DNA of 13,348 nucleotides from Gammaproteobacteria bacterium (GTDB lineage: Bacteria > Pseudomonadota > Gammaproteobacteria > UBA6429 > Thiohalophilaceae). This document shows, one piece after another, positions 1 through 6,656 of this stretch (its first letter is position 1; each line of letters opens with the position of its first letter). Below the pieces are notes generated by a model. It ran no database searches. It had not been told where the DNA came from and saw only the letters and a list, made by a program, of their open reading frames with translations. The stretch covers positions 1-13,348 of the forward strand of contig JAHEIJ010000036.1 in NCBI GenBank assembly GCA_024639445.1, in the 5' to 3' direction. The position numbers were made by a program, and so were the translations under genes.

Positions 1-612
1 GACTGGTGGTTGGGTGCGGAGGGGATAAAATATTTTCGAGAACGGGATTTGCGCACAGTAATTCAACGGCATATTGAAGCAGATGACTCCGACGTCGATC
101 GTCTGGAAGGTATCGGCGCTCTGAACTTTCTGGCCCTGGATGATATTGCAGTTACCCGGGAGGGCGAACATGTGGATCCGACAAGTATTATCAGTTTACC
201 AACAAAAGACGGCATGCCCGTTTTCCCGGAGTTTGAACGCTATGCTCACGATCCCTTTCTGCTCGATATCAATCGCTCCGGCAAGAAGTGGATAATCATC
301 GTTGATGAGCACAATCAACCTCATCTGGTGATGAACGCCAATGCATTTCTGCGAGAGGCGCTGTTCGGCGAAAAAGTAATCAATCCCTATGTTCATTGTC
401 ATCGCCCTATACTTGTCAAGGATTCAAGCACGCTGCTTGGCAGGGTGATTTCGAAGTTAATGGTTTATCCTAAATCTGAAGTAGATGATGTTATCGATAA
501 TGATCTTATTCTTATTTGGTCAGATGAAAAACGAGTAATCACAGGGGCGGACATTCTAGGTCGGTTGTTACGGGGTATTGCACTTCGTGATATAGCGAAA
601 GTGAAAATCTAA
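1..612 (+). CDS. Hypothetical protein, possibly CBS-domain-like; 5' end cut by the window
   Basis: This is a reading frame open from base 1 to a TAA at 610-612, about 203 visible residues. The first in-frame start-type codon is TTG at 10. The codons before it (Asp-Trp-Trp) are also open, so the real start probably lies outside the window. I do not recognise the family firmly. The alternation of short hydrophobic strands (such as KKWIIIVDEHNQPHLVM) with helices, and the C-terminal segment VITGADILGRLLRGI, resemble the beta-alpha layout of paired CBS (ligand-binding) domains, with the possible second unit in the last 70 residues. There is no signal peptide or membrane segment in the visible part. 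It converges with the cytochrome b gene across an 82-base AT-rich gap with no clear terminator. The protein is probably soluble; CBS is an inference and no function is assigned. Confidence 0.6.
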   Translation, partial: DWWLGAEGIKYFRERDLRTVIQRHIEADDSDVDRLEGIGALNFLALDDIAVTREGEHVDPTSIISLPTKDGMPVFPEFERYAHDPFLLDINRSGKKWIIIVDEHNQPHLVMNANAFLREALFGEKVINPYVHCHRPILVKDSSTLLGRVISKLMVYPKSEVDDVIDNDLILIWSDEKRVITGADILGRLLRGIALRDIAKVKI

Positions 613-694
613 TTATATTTTACATACATATCTGATTATTTTTCATTAAAAGCGACAAGGATCCCAGCCTGGATAGTCCTATTATTTAACCAGT

Positions 695-1267
695 TCAATC
701 GGTCTTGCGTTTGTATCCATGCCACATTGCGCCAATCAGGTTTTCCCGGTGAATGATACTTTCAATTACGACACCGGTAACATGTAACAGCACTAGAAAG
801 ACCGTAAGGTTCGCAAAGAACTCATGTAGCTCTTCAAAAACTTCACTCCAGAATTCACCGACTCCGGTGAACATACCGGCCAGGGGACCGGCAGTTTCTT
901 CAGCCGCGTAGACTGCAAGGCCGGACACGGACGTTAGCAATAAGGCAAGTATAAGTAAAATAATCATGGCACCGCCCGCCGGATTGTGTCCCAGGTAACG
1001 GGGTGCCCGCAGACTCAGCGTATCCAGCAGGAACTGCTTGATGGTTTGCCGGGAATAGATGAAATCTGAAAACCGTGCATGTTTTGTCCCGATAAATCCC
1101 CACAAGACCCGCAAAAAAACCAGCGTTAAGACCATGTAACCGGCCCAGACATGCAGATTGAGGAAATCGTCATCAATGATATAGGCAATGAAAAAGGCAC
1201 ATACCAGTGACCAATGAAAAATACGTACAACGGGATCCCAGACTTTTACCATTGCGTCGCGACTCAC
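695..1267 (-). CDS. Cytochrome b561 / Ni,Fe-hydrogenase-type b cytochrome, membrane protein
   Basis: The 190-residue protein has four predicted membrane helices, at about residues 16-32, 38-58, 99-120 and 150-172. Histidines are placed as in diheme cytochrome b561 / hydrogenase b-subunit proteins: His18 (FHW motif, helix 1), His39 (LHVWAGY, helix 2), and His148 and His162 (helix 4). Such proteins hold haem b in the inner membrane and pass electrons between the quinone pool and a partner oxidoreductase or a soluble cytochrome c. No partner gene is visible here, so the electron donor is unknown. The GTG start at 1267 is chosen because GGAG lies 8 bases upstream. An in-frame GTG at 1288 and an ATG at 1252 (MVKVWDP) are alternatives. 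It is divergent from the tyrosine phosphatase gene. The family assignment is good; the specific role is open. Confidence 0.85.
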   Translation of the reverse strand: MSRDAMVKVWDPVVRIFHWSLVCAFFIAYIIDDDFLNLHVWAGYMVLTLVFLRVLWGFIGTKHARFSDFIYSRQTIKQFLLDTLSLRAPRYLGHNPAGGAMIILLILALLLTSVSGLAVYAAEETAGPLAGMFTGVGEFWSEVFEELHEFFANLTVFLVLLHVTGVVIESIIHRENLIGAMWHGYKRKTD

Positions 1268-1409
1268 GATGCTATCTCCAGTTAACACTTGGGTATGAAT
1301 TTATCATGACTGGTAAATCGATAACCAAGCCTTTGCTTAACGGTAAGAGTATTTGTTACAGTAAGCCCGAAAATTCTCATCCTAGTTACCATTTTATGTC
1401 ATTGCAATT

Positions 1410-1892
1410 ATGAAAAAAGTTTCTGTGTTATTCGTATGCATGGGCAATATCTGTCGTTCCCCGACCGCGGAAGGTGTATTCCGGCATCTGGTGCGGCAGG
1501 AAGAACTGGAGCACCTTATTCAAACCGACTCCGCCGGGACGCATGCCTATCACGTTGGCAATCCACCGGATAGCCGGGCGCAGGCGACGGCCGAACGTCG
1601 CGGGATCGAACTGCACGATCTGCGGGCGCGGCGGGTGTCGGTGGAAGACTTTGACCTGTTTGATTACGTCCTGGCCATGGACAGGGATAATTATGAAATG
1701 TTAAGTGATATTTGCCCACCGGGATATGAATCTCGCTTACGCTTGTTTATGGAATTTGCACCACACTTAAACATTCCGGAAGTGCCGGATCCGTATTATG
1801 GTGGCGCGAGTGGATTTGAACGCGTGTTCGATATGGTGGAGGAAGCCGCCAAGGGGTTATTGGAAGACATTCGGCGCCAGCAGAAGACATAA
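1410..1892 (+). CDS. Low-molecular-weight protein tyrosine phosphatase
   Basis: This 160-residue cytosolic enzyme has the usual family length. The phosphate-binding loop is at the N terminus: Cys10-Met-Gly-Asn-Ile-Cys-Arg16-Ser, where Cys10 is the nucleophile and Arg16 binds phosphate. The general acid is Asp127 in the DPYYGG motif. Family members dephosphorylate phosphotyrosine. Exopolysaccharide tyrosine kinases are common substrates, but no kinase or polysaccharide genes lie nearby, so this is more likely a stand-alone housekeeping member. ATG at 1410 puts the catalytic loop at the standard distance from the N terminus, but I see no good Shine-Dalgarno sequence before it. The 121-base divergent gap upstream holds only a weak promoter candidate: an extended -10, TGT-TACAGT, at 1354-1362. 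The gene ends before a strong terminator shared with rne. Confidence 0.93.
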   Translation: MKKVSVLFVCMGNICRSPTAEGVFRHLVRQEELEHLIQTDSAGTHAYHVGNPPDSRAQATAERRGIELHDLRARRVSVEDFDLFDYVLAMDRDNYEMLSDICPPGYESRLRLFMEFAPHLNIPEVPDPYYGGASGFERVFDMVEEAAKGLLEDIRRQQKT

Positions 1893-1917
1893 ATTTATAC
1901 ATTTATATGGTGCGAAT

Positions 1918-1947
1918 AAAAAAGGGGATGCCATGCATCCCCTTTTT
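1918..1947. terminator. Bidirectional intrinsic terminator between the phosphatase gene and rne
   Basis: A perfect stem GGGGATG (1924-1930) pairs with CATCCCC (1936-1942) around a 5-base loop. An A tract at 1918-1923 and a T tract at 1943-1947 flank it, so it works as a rho-independent terminator on both strands. It lies between two convergent genes, 26 bases after the phosphatase stop and 20 bases beyond the rne stop. Confidence 0.88.
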
Positions 1948-1966
1948 GTTGTTATCGTGTGAACGA

Positions 1967-4570
1967 CTAGCTGCTTTGTTCATCCGAACTAAGGGGTGTC
2001 GACTTTGGTTCTTCCTTAATCGGGGCCGGTTTCGTGTTCTCTGAAAATTCCGGCTTGGTGAATACCTGCTGCAGTTTGGGTTCTGCCGGTTTAGCCGGTT
2101 TTTCCGCGGCGGGTGGGGCCGCAACGGGTTTAGGTGTTTCTGTCTGTTTTGCGGTTTCAGCGAGCGGTGCGGGTTTTGCCGGCGGCTCGGGTTTGACCTC
2201 AGTTTTTATTACCGGAGCAGCCGGTTTTTCCATCGGCTTGTCAGCCACCGCGGCCTGACGTTCGGGCTGTGACGCGGGTACTGCTTTATCTGCTGCAGGC
2301 GCTGTTTTTTCCTGAATGATTACAGGCTTGTCCGCCAGCTTTTCGGCTGCAACCGGCCGGGTTTGTTGCGGCGGTTGGGTGGCTTTTTCTGGCGCAGTTG
2401 AAGCCGGGGTTGATTCTACCTGCGTGGCAGGTTGAACGGTATTGCCTGTCGACTGGACCGGTGCTGATGGTGCTTGTTGTTGTCCGGCCTGTTGTGACTG
2501 TGATTGGGGCTGACTCTGACCCTGTTCAGCCTGGGGTGCAACATTGCCACCTTCAGTCTGTGGCTTACGTCGGCGTCGGCCGCCACGGCGACCGCGACGA
2601 TTGCTGGCACCGCTTTTGGCTTGCTGAGCTGTTTCTTCAGTAGCTTCCGTCGCAGTTTCCGCCTTTGGCTTTTCGGCCGGTTTGGCTTGTTTTGCTGCCG
2701 GTTGTTGTTTTGGCTTCGGTGCGGGTCGCTTTTCGTCCCGTTTCTGGGCCGGCTTCTGGTCCCTTGTCTGACCACCTTCAGCGCGACGTTGTTGTGGCGC
2801 GCGGCGTTGACCCTTTTTGCCGCGGCCCTTATGCGTCGGACGTTGCTTAGTGGTGGTTTTTTTGTGTTTGGGCTTTTGAGGCTCACCTTTGCCAAACAGG
2901 GCACGCCATAGCCTGACAAACAGGCCCGGCTTTTGAACCGGGGCGGCTGCCGGACGAGGGGCCATCGGTGCGACAGATTTGACTGCGGGTTCTTCCCGAA
3001 TCTTGGCGGCTGCGACGGTACTGCTCAGAGTTTCCTGTACTTCATCCGGTTTATGGGTGGCCAGTTCATAACTGAACTGTTTGGCCTCGTCAGTGGTTTC
3101 GCCTTCACGAATGCGTTCCACATCATAGTGTGGGGTTTCCAGAGCGGTATTGGGTACCAGCAGAATGTTGATCTTCTGGCGTTTCTCAATGTCGGAAAGT
3201 ATTTCGCGCTTTTCATTCAACAGGAAGGTCGCCACATCGACCGGTACCTGGGCAACCACCCGGGCGGTTTTTTCTTTCATGGCTTCTTCTTCGATTACGC
3301 GCAGAATCGACAAGGCAATGGATTCGATACCGCGAATGGTGCCCTGGCCACTGCAACGGGGGCAGGGCAGGTGTATGGATTCGCCCAATGAAGGACGCAG
3401 GCGCTGACGAGACATTTCCAGCAGCCCGAAACGGGAAATACGGCCGATTTGAACGCGTGCGCGGTCCAGCTTGAGGGCATCGCGCAGGCGATTTTCCACT
3501 TCGCGCTGATTCCGCGACGGGGTCATGTCGATGAAATCGATGACCACCAGGCCGCCCAGGTCCCGCAGACGCAACTGACGGGCAATTTCGTCAGCCGCTT
3601 CCAGATTGGTATGCAGGGCGGTTTCCTCGATATCACCCCCCTTGGTGGCGCGGGCTGAGTTGATGTCGATAGAGACCAACGCTTCGGTGTGATCGATGAC
3701 CAGTGATCCGCCAGAAGGCAGGCGCACGTCTCGCTGGAAAGCCGATTCGATCTGCGACTCAATCTGGTAACGGGTGAAGAGGGGAACCGGATCCTGGTAC
3801 AGCTTGATCTTGTTGATATTGTGAGGCATCACCTGGGACATAAATTCCCGTGCCTGCTCATACACTTCCGGCGCGTCAATGATGACCTCATTGATGTCAT
3901 TGCGGAAATAGTCGCGAATGGTGCGGGTAATGAGGTTGCTTTCCTGATAAATCAGGAAGGGGGCCGTGCGTCCTTTTGAGGCCTCATCGATGGATTTCCA
4001 CAGATTGAGCAGGTAATCCAGATCCCATTGCAGCTCTTCGACGCTTTTTCCCAGGCCGGCGGTGCGAATGATCAGGCCCATATCGCTAGGAATATCCAGG
4101 GCACTGAGGGCATCGCGGGCTTCGGAACGTTCTTCGCCCTCAATACGGCGTGATACGCCACCGGCTCGTGGATTGTTGGGCATCAGGACTGAGTAACGAC
4201 CCGCCAGGCTGATAAAGGTCGTAAGGGCGGCGCCCTTGTTGCCGCGTTCTTCCTTGGCAACCTGGATCACGATCTCTTGGTTTTCGGTCAGGACTTCCTT
4301 GATGTTGATTCGGCCTGAGGTATCGGCATCGGGTTTGAAGTAATTGCGGGAGATTTCCTTCAGCGGCAGAAACCCGTGACGCTCGGCACCGTAATCCACG
4401 AACGCAGCTTCCAGGCTGGGTTCGATGCGGGTAATTTTACCCTTGTAGATATTGGCTTTCTTGGTTTCGCGCTGGGTGGTTTCGAGATCGAGATCGTAGA
4501 GCCGCTGACCATCGACAAGTGCGACACGCAGTTCTTCCGCCTGCGTGGCGTTAAACAACATTCTTTTCAT
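1967..4570 (-). CDS. rne: Ribonuclease E
   Basis: The 867-residue endoribonuclease starts mRNA decay and processes rRNA and tRNA precursors, and it scaffolds the degradosome at the inner membrane. The N-terminal catalytic half is intact. It has the S1 RNA-binding domain at about 35-125, metal-binding Asp302 (SIDINS) and Asp345 (VVIDFIDM), and the zinc-link Cys403-Pro-Arg-Cys406; each is one residue from the E. coli position. The C-terminal half (from about 500) is disordered, Pro/Ala/Gln/Lys-rich and shorter than in E. coli (1061 residues). It carries a hydrophobic, basic amphipathic stretch at 549-562 (GLFVRLWRALFGKG), which fits the membrane-targeting helix, and an arginine block at 657-669. 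ATG at 4570 gives MKRMLFNATQ, matching E. coli, with AAGG upstream. It is divergent from rluC, with a long leader that probably allows autoregulation. Confidence 0.98.
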   Translation of the reverse strand: MKRMLFNATQAEELRVALVDGQRLYDLDLETTQRETKKANIYKGKITRIEPSLEAAFVDYGAERHGFLPLKEISRNYFKPDADTSGRINIKEVLTENQEIVIQVAKEERGNKGAALTTFISLAGRYSVLMPNNPRAGGVSRRIEGEERSEARDALSALDIPSDMGLIIRTAGLGKSVEELQWDLDYLLNLWKSIDEASKGRTAPFLIYQESNLITRTIRDYFRNDINEVIIDAPEVYEQAREFMSQVMPHNINKIKLYQDPVPLFTRYQIESQIESAFQRDVRLPSGGSLVIDHTEALVSIDINSARATKGGDIEETALHTNLEAADEIARQLRLRDLGGLVVIDFIDMTPSRNQREVENRLRDALKLDRARVQIGRISRFGLLEMSRQRLRPSLGESIHLPCPRCSGQGTIRGIESIALSILRVIEEEAMKEKTARVVAQVPVDVATFLLNEKREILSDIEKRQKINILLVPNTALETPHYDVERIREGETTDEAKQFSYELATHKPDEVQETLSSTVAAAKIREEPAVKSVAPMAPRPAAAPVQKPGLFVRLWRALFGKGEPQKPKHKKTTTKQRPTHKGRGKKGQRRAPQQRRAEGGQTRDQKPAQKRDEKRPAPKPKQQPAAKQAKPAEKPKAETATEATEETAQQAKSGASNRRGRRGGRRRRKPQTEGGNVAPQAEQGQSQPQSQSQQAGQQQAPSAPVQSTGNTVQPATQVESTPASTAPEKATQPPQQTRPVAAEKLADKPVIIQEKTAPAADKAVPASQPERQAAVADKPMEKPAAPVIKTEVKPEPPAKPAPLAETAKQTETPKPVAAPPAAEKPAKPAEPKLQQVFTKPEFSENTKPAPIKEEPKSTPLSSDEQSS

Positions 4571-4890
4571 TTTAAAACCTTACGCTATGGCGCTCTACCA
4601 CGGTCATCACTGACCGGCGGGATCGACCAGACCGATTCACTCGAGCATGGCCTTGCCGTTTCGGTGTGCGCAGCAGTTCTGCGCCCGGCCATGCTGTTGG
4701 GGTCTGCCCACCATGTCTGAAACCTCGTTCAGCCCATGGGAGCGCGGATGTTCATCCAAATGCTGTCCGAAATTCGATGTACCACGGACAGCTGTATCAT
4801 TTCGTCACCAGTCTCAGGCGGTGACGCAAATTCGGTTATTTCCGGCTGCAACTTCAATGAGTGGCGCAGCATTCCGGATAATCCGGAATT
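4571..4890 (-). promoter_or_regulatory. Structured 5' leader of rne mRNA (predicted)
   Basis: From the predicted transcription start near 4890, rne has an untranslated leader of about 320 nt and no convincing gene lies in it. Several inverted repeats are visible. They are 4601-4616 (CGGTCA/TGACCG, with GTGA as tetraloop in the RNA, about 30 nt before the rne ATG), 4711-4739 (CCATG..CTGAA pairing with TTCAG..CATGG through a small internal loop), 4803-4826 (CGTCACC/GGTGACG) and 4871-4889. In E. coli the rne leader is of similar length (about 361 nt) and its stem-loops let RNase E cleave and control its own mRNA. The same role here is inferred from position and structure, not from sequence identity. 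Confidence 0.55.
4871..4889. repeat. 19-bp perfect palindrome at the predicted rne transcript 5' end
   Basis: ATTCCGGATAATCCGGAAT is two exact 9-base arms around one central base. It begins within a base or two of the predicted rne start site. As RNA it forms a 7-bp stem (AUUCCGG/CCGGAAU) with a 5-nt loop at the extreme 5' end. As DNA it could be an operator just downstream of the rne promoter. Which of the two it is cannot be told from sequence. Confidence 0.6.
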
Positions 4891-4896
4891 AATGGG

Positions 4897-4925
4897 ACTA
4901 TATCAATGATTTGCAAGGGCATCAA
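4897..4925 (-). promoter_or_regulatory. Predicted sigma70 promoter of rne, extended -10
   Basis: On the minus strand, TTGATG (4920-4925) is followed by a 17-base spacer and TATAGT (4897-4902). A TG one base before the -10 gives an extended -10 element. The predicted start is near 4890. It overlaps the candidate rluC promoter on the other strand. Confidence 0.55.
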
Positions 4926-4940
4926 TCAAATCCATATATT
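4911..4940 (+). promoter_or_regulatory. Candidate promoter of rluC, overlapping the rne promoter
   Basis: TTGCAA (4911-4916), an 18-base spacer and TATATT (4935-4940) form a moderate sigma70 match, with a predicted start near 4947. The -35 region lies inside the rne promoter spacer, so polymerase could probably occupy only one of the two at a time. The predicted start would fall at the end of the AAAGGAG ribosome-binding site at 4941-4947. Either the start is further upstream or that site is not used. Confidence 0.35.
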
Positions 4941-4952
4941 AAAGGAGCACGA

Positions 4953-4982
4953 ATGCCGACAGGCACCACTCTAAGCTGCTAA
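4953..4982 (+). CDS. Possible 9-codon leader ORF in frame with rluC
   Basis: An ATG at 4953 has a strong Shine-Dalgarno sequence, AAAGGAG, 5 bases before it. It encodes nine residues (MPTGTTLSC) and ends at TAA 4980-4982. It is in the same frame as rluC, whose ATG follows 9 bases after the stop and has no ribosome-binding site of its own. Reinitiation after the leader ORF would explain how rluC is translated. It could be a chance ORF, or the TAA could be a sequence change separating the original start from the gene. Confidence 0.3.
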   Translation: MPTGTTLSC

Positions 4983-4991
4983 AATGCGCCC

Positions 4992-5960
4992 ATGTCGCAG
5001 TCTGGGGGAAAATCGTCGCAATCTGGGGTACAACTGGTGGAGATCAGCGCCGATCTTGCAGGACAGCGGATTGACAATTTTCTCTTGAACCGCTTGAAAG
5101 GCGCGCCTCGAAGTCTTATCTACCGCATACTGCGGCGCGGCGAGGTTCGGGTCAACAAGGGCCGAATTCGTCCGGAATACCGTCTCAAGGCGGGAGATAC
5201 GTTACGGATCCCGCCAGTGCGACTGGCGCCCCGTGCGACACCCGCTCGTCCGGCGGAGTATGTCCTGCGTCAACTTGAAAATGCCATATTATATGAAGAC
5301 AATCGCCTGCTGATTTTGAACAAACCCAGCGGTCTGGCAGTACATGGGGGCAGTGGGCTCAGCTATGGAGTCATTGAAGGCCTGCGCGCGTTGCGCCCAC
5401 AGGCCCCGTACCTGGAGCTGGTGCACCGGCTGGATCGGGACACATCCGGCTGTTTGCTGATTGCCAAAAAACGCAGTGCCTTGCGCAGCCTGCATGAGTT
5501 ATTGCGCAACAACCGGATCGATAAACGCTATATCGCCCTCCTGAAAGGGCAGTGGCGGGGCGGCAGCCGGAAAATCGACGCCCCCTTGCGCAAGAATGTG
5601 CTGCGTTCGGGGGAACGCATGGTGCGGGTGGATCCGGAGGGTAAGCCGGCCAGCAGTGTCTTTCGGCCGCTGGCGGTGAGCCAGATCGCCAGCCTGGTGG
5701 AGGTCAATCTGGAGACCGGTCGGACCCACCAGATCCGGGTCCATGCCGCGAGTGTCGCTCAGCCTATTGCAGGGGATGACAAGTACGGTGATGTAGGATT
5801 TAATCGGCAACTGCGTGAAATCGGGCTGAAACGCTTGTTTTTGCATGCCCGTGCCTTACGATTTCAATTAATAGAGGCTGAACCGGCGATCGAGGTGACC
5901 GCACCGCTGGATGATGAACTGGAACAGGTATTAGAAAAAATGGAACTGAAGTATGAGTGA
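4992..5960 (+). CDS. rluC: 23S rRNA pseudouridine synthase RluC
   Basis: The 322-residue enzyme isomerises specific uridines of 23S rRNA (955, 2504 and 2580 in E. coli) to pseudouridine. An S4 RNA-binding domain lies at about 25-85 (GQRIDNFLL to GDTLRIPPVR), followed by the RluA-type catalytic domain. The catalytic motif HRLDRDTSG is at 145-153, with Asp148 as the nucleophile, and the RTHQIRVH motif follows further on. It is highly similar to E. coli RluC through most of its length, including the conserved AVHGGSGLS segment. ATG at 4992 gives the right N-terminal length but lacks a Shine-Dalgarno sequence; a GTG shortly downstream is a weaker choice. The 3' end overlaps the next gene by 8 bases (ATGAGTGA), so the two are probably translationally coupled. 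Confidence 0.96.
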   Translation: MSQSGGKSSQSGVQLVEISADLAGQRIDNFLLNRLKGAPRSLIYRILRRGEVRVNKGRIRPEYRLKAGDTLRIPPVRLAPRATPARPAEYVLRQLENAILYEDNRLLILNKPSGLAVHGGSGLSYGVIEGLRALRPQAPYLELVHRLDRDTSGCLLIAKKRSALRSLHELLRNNRIDKRYIALLKGQWRGGSRKIDAPLRKNVLRSGERMVRVDPEGKPASSVFRPLAVSQIASLVEVNLETGRTHQIRVHAASVAQPIAGDDKYGDVGFNRQLREIGLKRLFLHARALRFQLIEAEPAIEVTAPLDDELEQVLEKMELKYE

Positions 5961-6624
5961 GAGTAATCAACTAATTGTGTTCGACTGGGACGGAACCCTG
6001 ATGGATTCCGAGGCCCGCATTGTGGCTTGTCTGCGCGCGGCCATTGATGAAACCGGTTTAGCACATCGGCCGGATGATGCCCTGCGTAATATTATTGGCC
6101 TGGGCCTGCGCGAAGCCCTGGTGACCCTGTATCCTGATGGCAGCGATCAGCAACATGACGCGCTCGTTCAGCATTATCGCCATCACTTTCTGGATTCCAA
6201 TGATACGCCGTCGCCCTTGTTCGAAGGTGCCGATGATTTAATTCGCAGTCTGCATGCCCAGGGACATTTTCTGGCCGTGGCCACCGGAAAAGGACGGAAC
6301 GGTCTGGACAAGGTGCTGGAAGAAACAGCTCTGGGTGAATATTTTCATTACACCCGTTGCGCCGATGAAGCTCACTCCAAACCCCATCCCCAGATGCTAT
6401 TGGACATCATGGACTGGCTGGGCATGGAACCGTCCGATTCCTTAATGATTGGCGATACCGAGTTTGATCTGCAAATGGCCCGCAATGCCGGGGTCAAGTC
6501 ACTAGGGGTGAGCTATGGTGTACATGAGAAAGCGCGCCTGCTAGCCTGTGAACCACTGGCCTGCCTCGACAGTCTGAATGAAGTGGCTGAATGGTTAAAC
6601 ACTAATATAATTAAAGCAGCTTAA
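5953..6624 (+). CDS. HAD-IA family phosphatase, phosphoglycolate-phosphatase-like
   Basis: This 223-residue soluble hydrolase has all four haloacid dehalogenase motifs. Motif I is DWDGTL, with nucleophile Asp11 and acid/base Asp13. Motif II is Thr111 (ATGKGR), motif III is Lys143 (SKPHP), and motif IV is GDTEFD with Asp168 and Asp172 for magnesium. A helical cap lies between about 18 and 85, as in subfamily IA. Gph and related phosphatases have this layout, but substrates vary within the family and cannot be read from sequence. In pseudomonads, as I recall, a gene of this type also sits between rluC and sppA. Its start overlaps the rluC stop by 8 bases, and sppA follows after 32 bases, so it is the middle gene of an operon. 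Confidence 0.9.
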   Translation: MSESNQLIVFDWDGTLMDSEARIVACLRAAIDETGLAHRPDDALRNIIGLGLREALVTLYPDGSDQQHDALVQHYRHHFLDSNDTPSPLFEGADDLIRSLHAQGHFLAVATGKGRNGLDKVLEETALGEYFHYTRCADEAHSKPHPQMLLDIMDWLGMEPSDSLMIGDTEFDLQMARNAGVKSLGVSYGVHEKARLLACEPLACLDSLNEVAEWLNTNIIKAA

Positions 6625-6656
6625 GCAACACTCTATACAATACGAAGGAAACCCTG

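Noticed and set aside
613..694. Terminator between the first gene and the cytochrome b gene
   Set aside because: Only short imperfect pairings such as AGGA/TCCT around 657-680, with no T tract; not enough to call.
2504..2911. Hydrophobic frame of 135 codons on the + strand that looks like a membrane protein
   Set aside because: It is the antisense of the Lys/Arg/Gln-rich RNase E tail, and such codons read backwards give Leu/Phe/Cys runs.
2416..2919. Arg/Asn-rich frame of 167 codons on the minus strand within rne
   Set aside because: It is rne read in another frame over the Gln/Pro/Lys-rich tail; the composition is an artefact of the low-complexity codons.
4376..4892. Two open frames on the + strand (4376-4720 and 4647-4892) between rne and rluC
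   Set aside because: They overlap the rne start and its predicted leader, have no good ribosome-binding site, and their translations show no recognisable domain.
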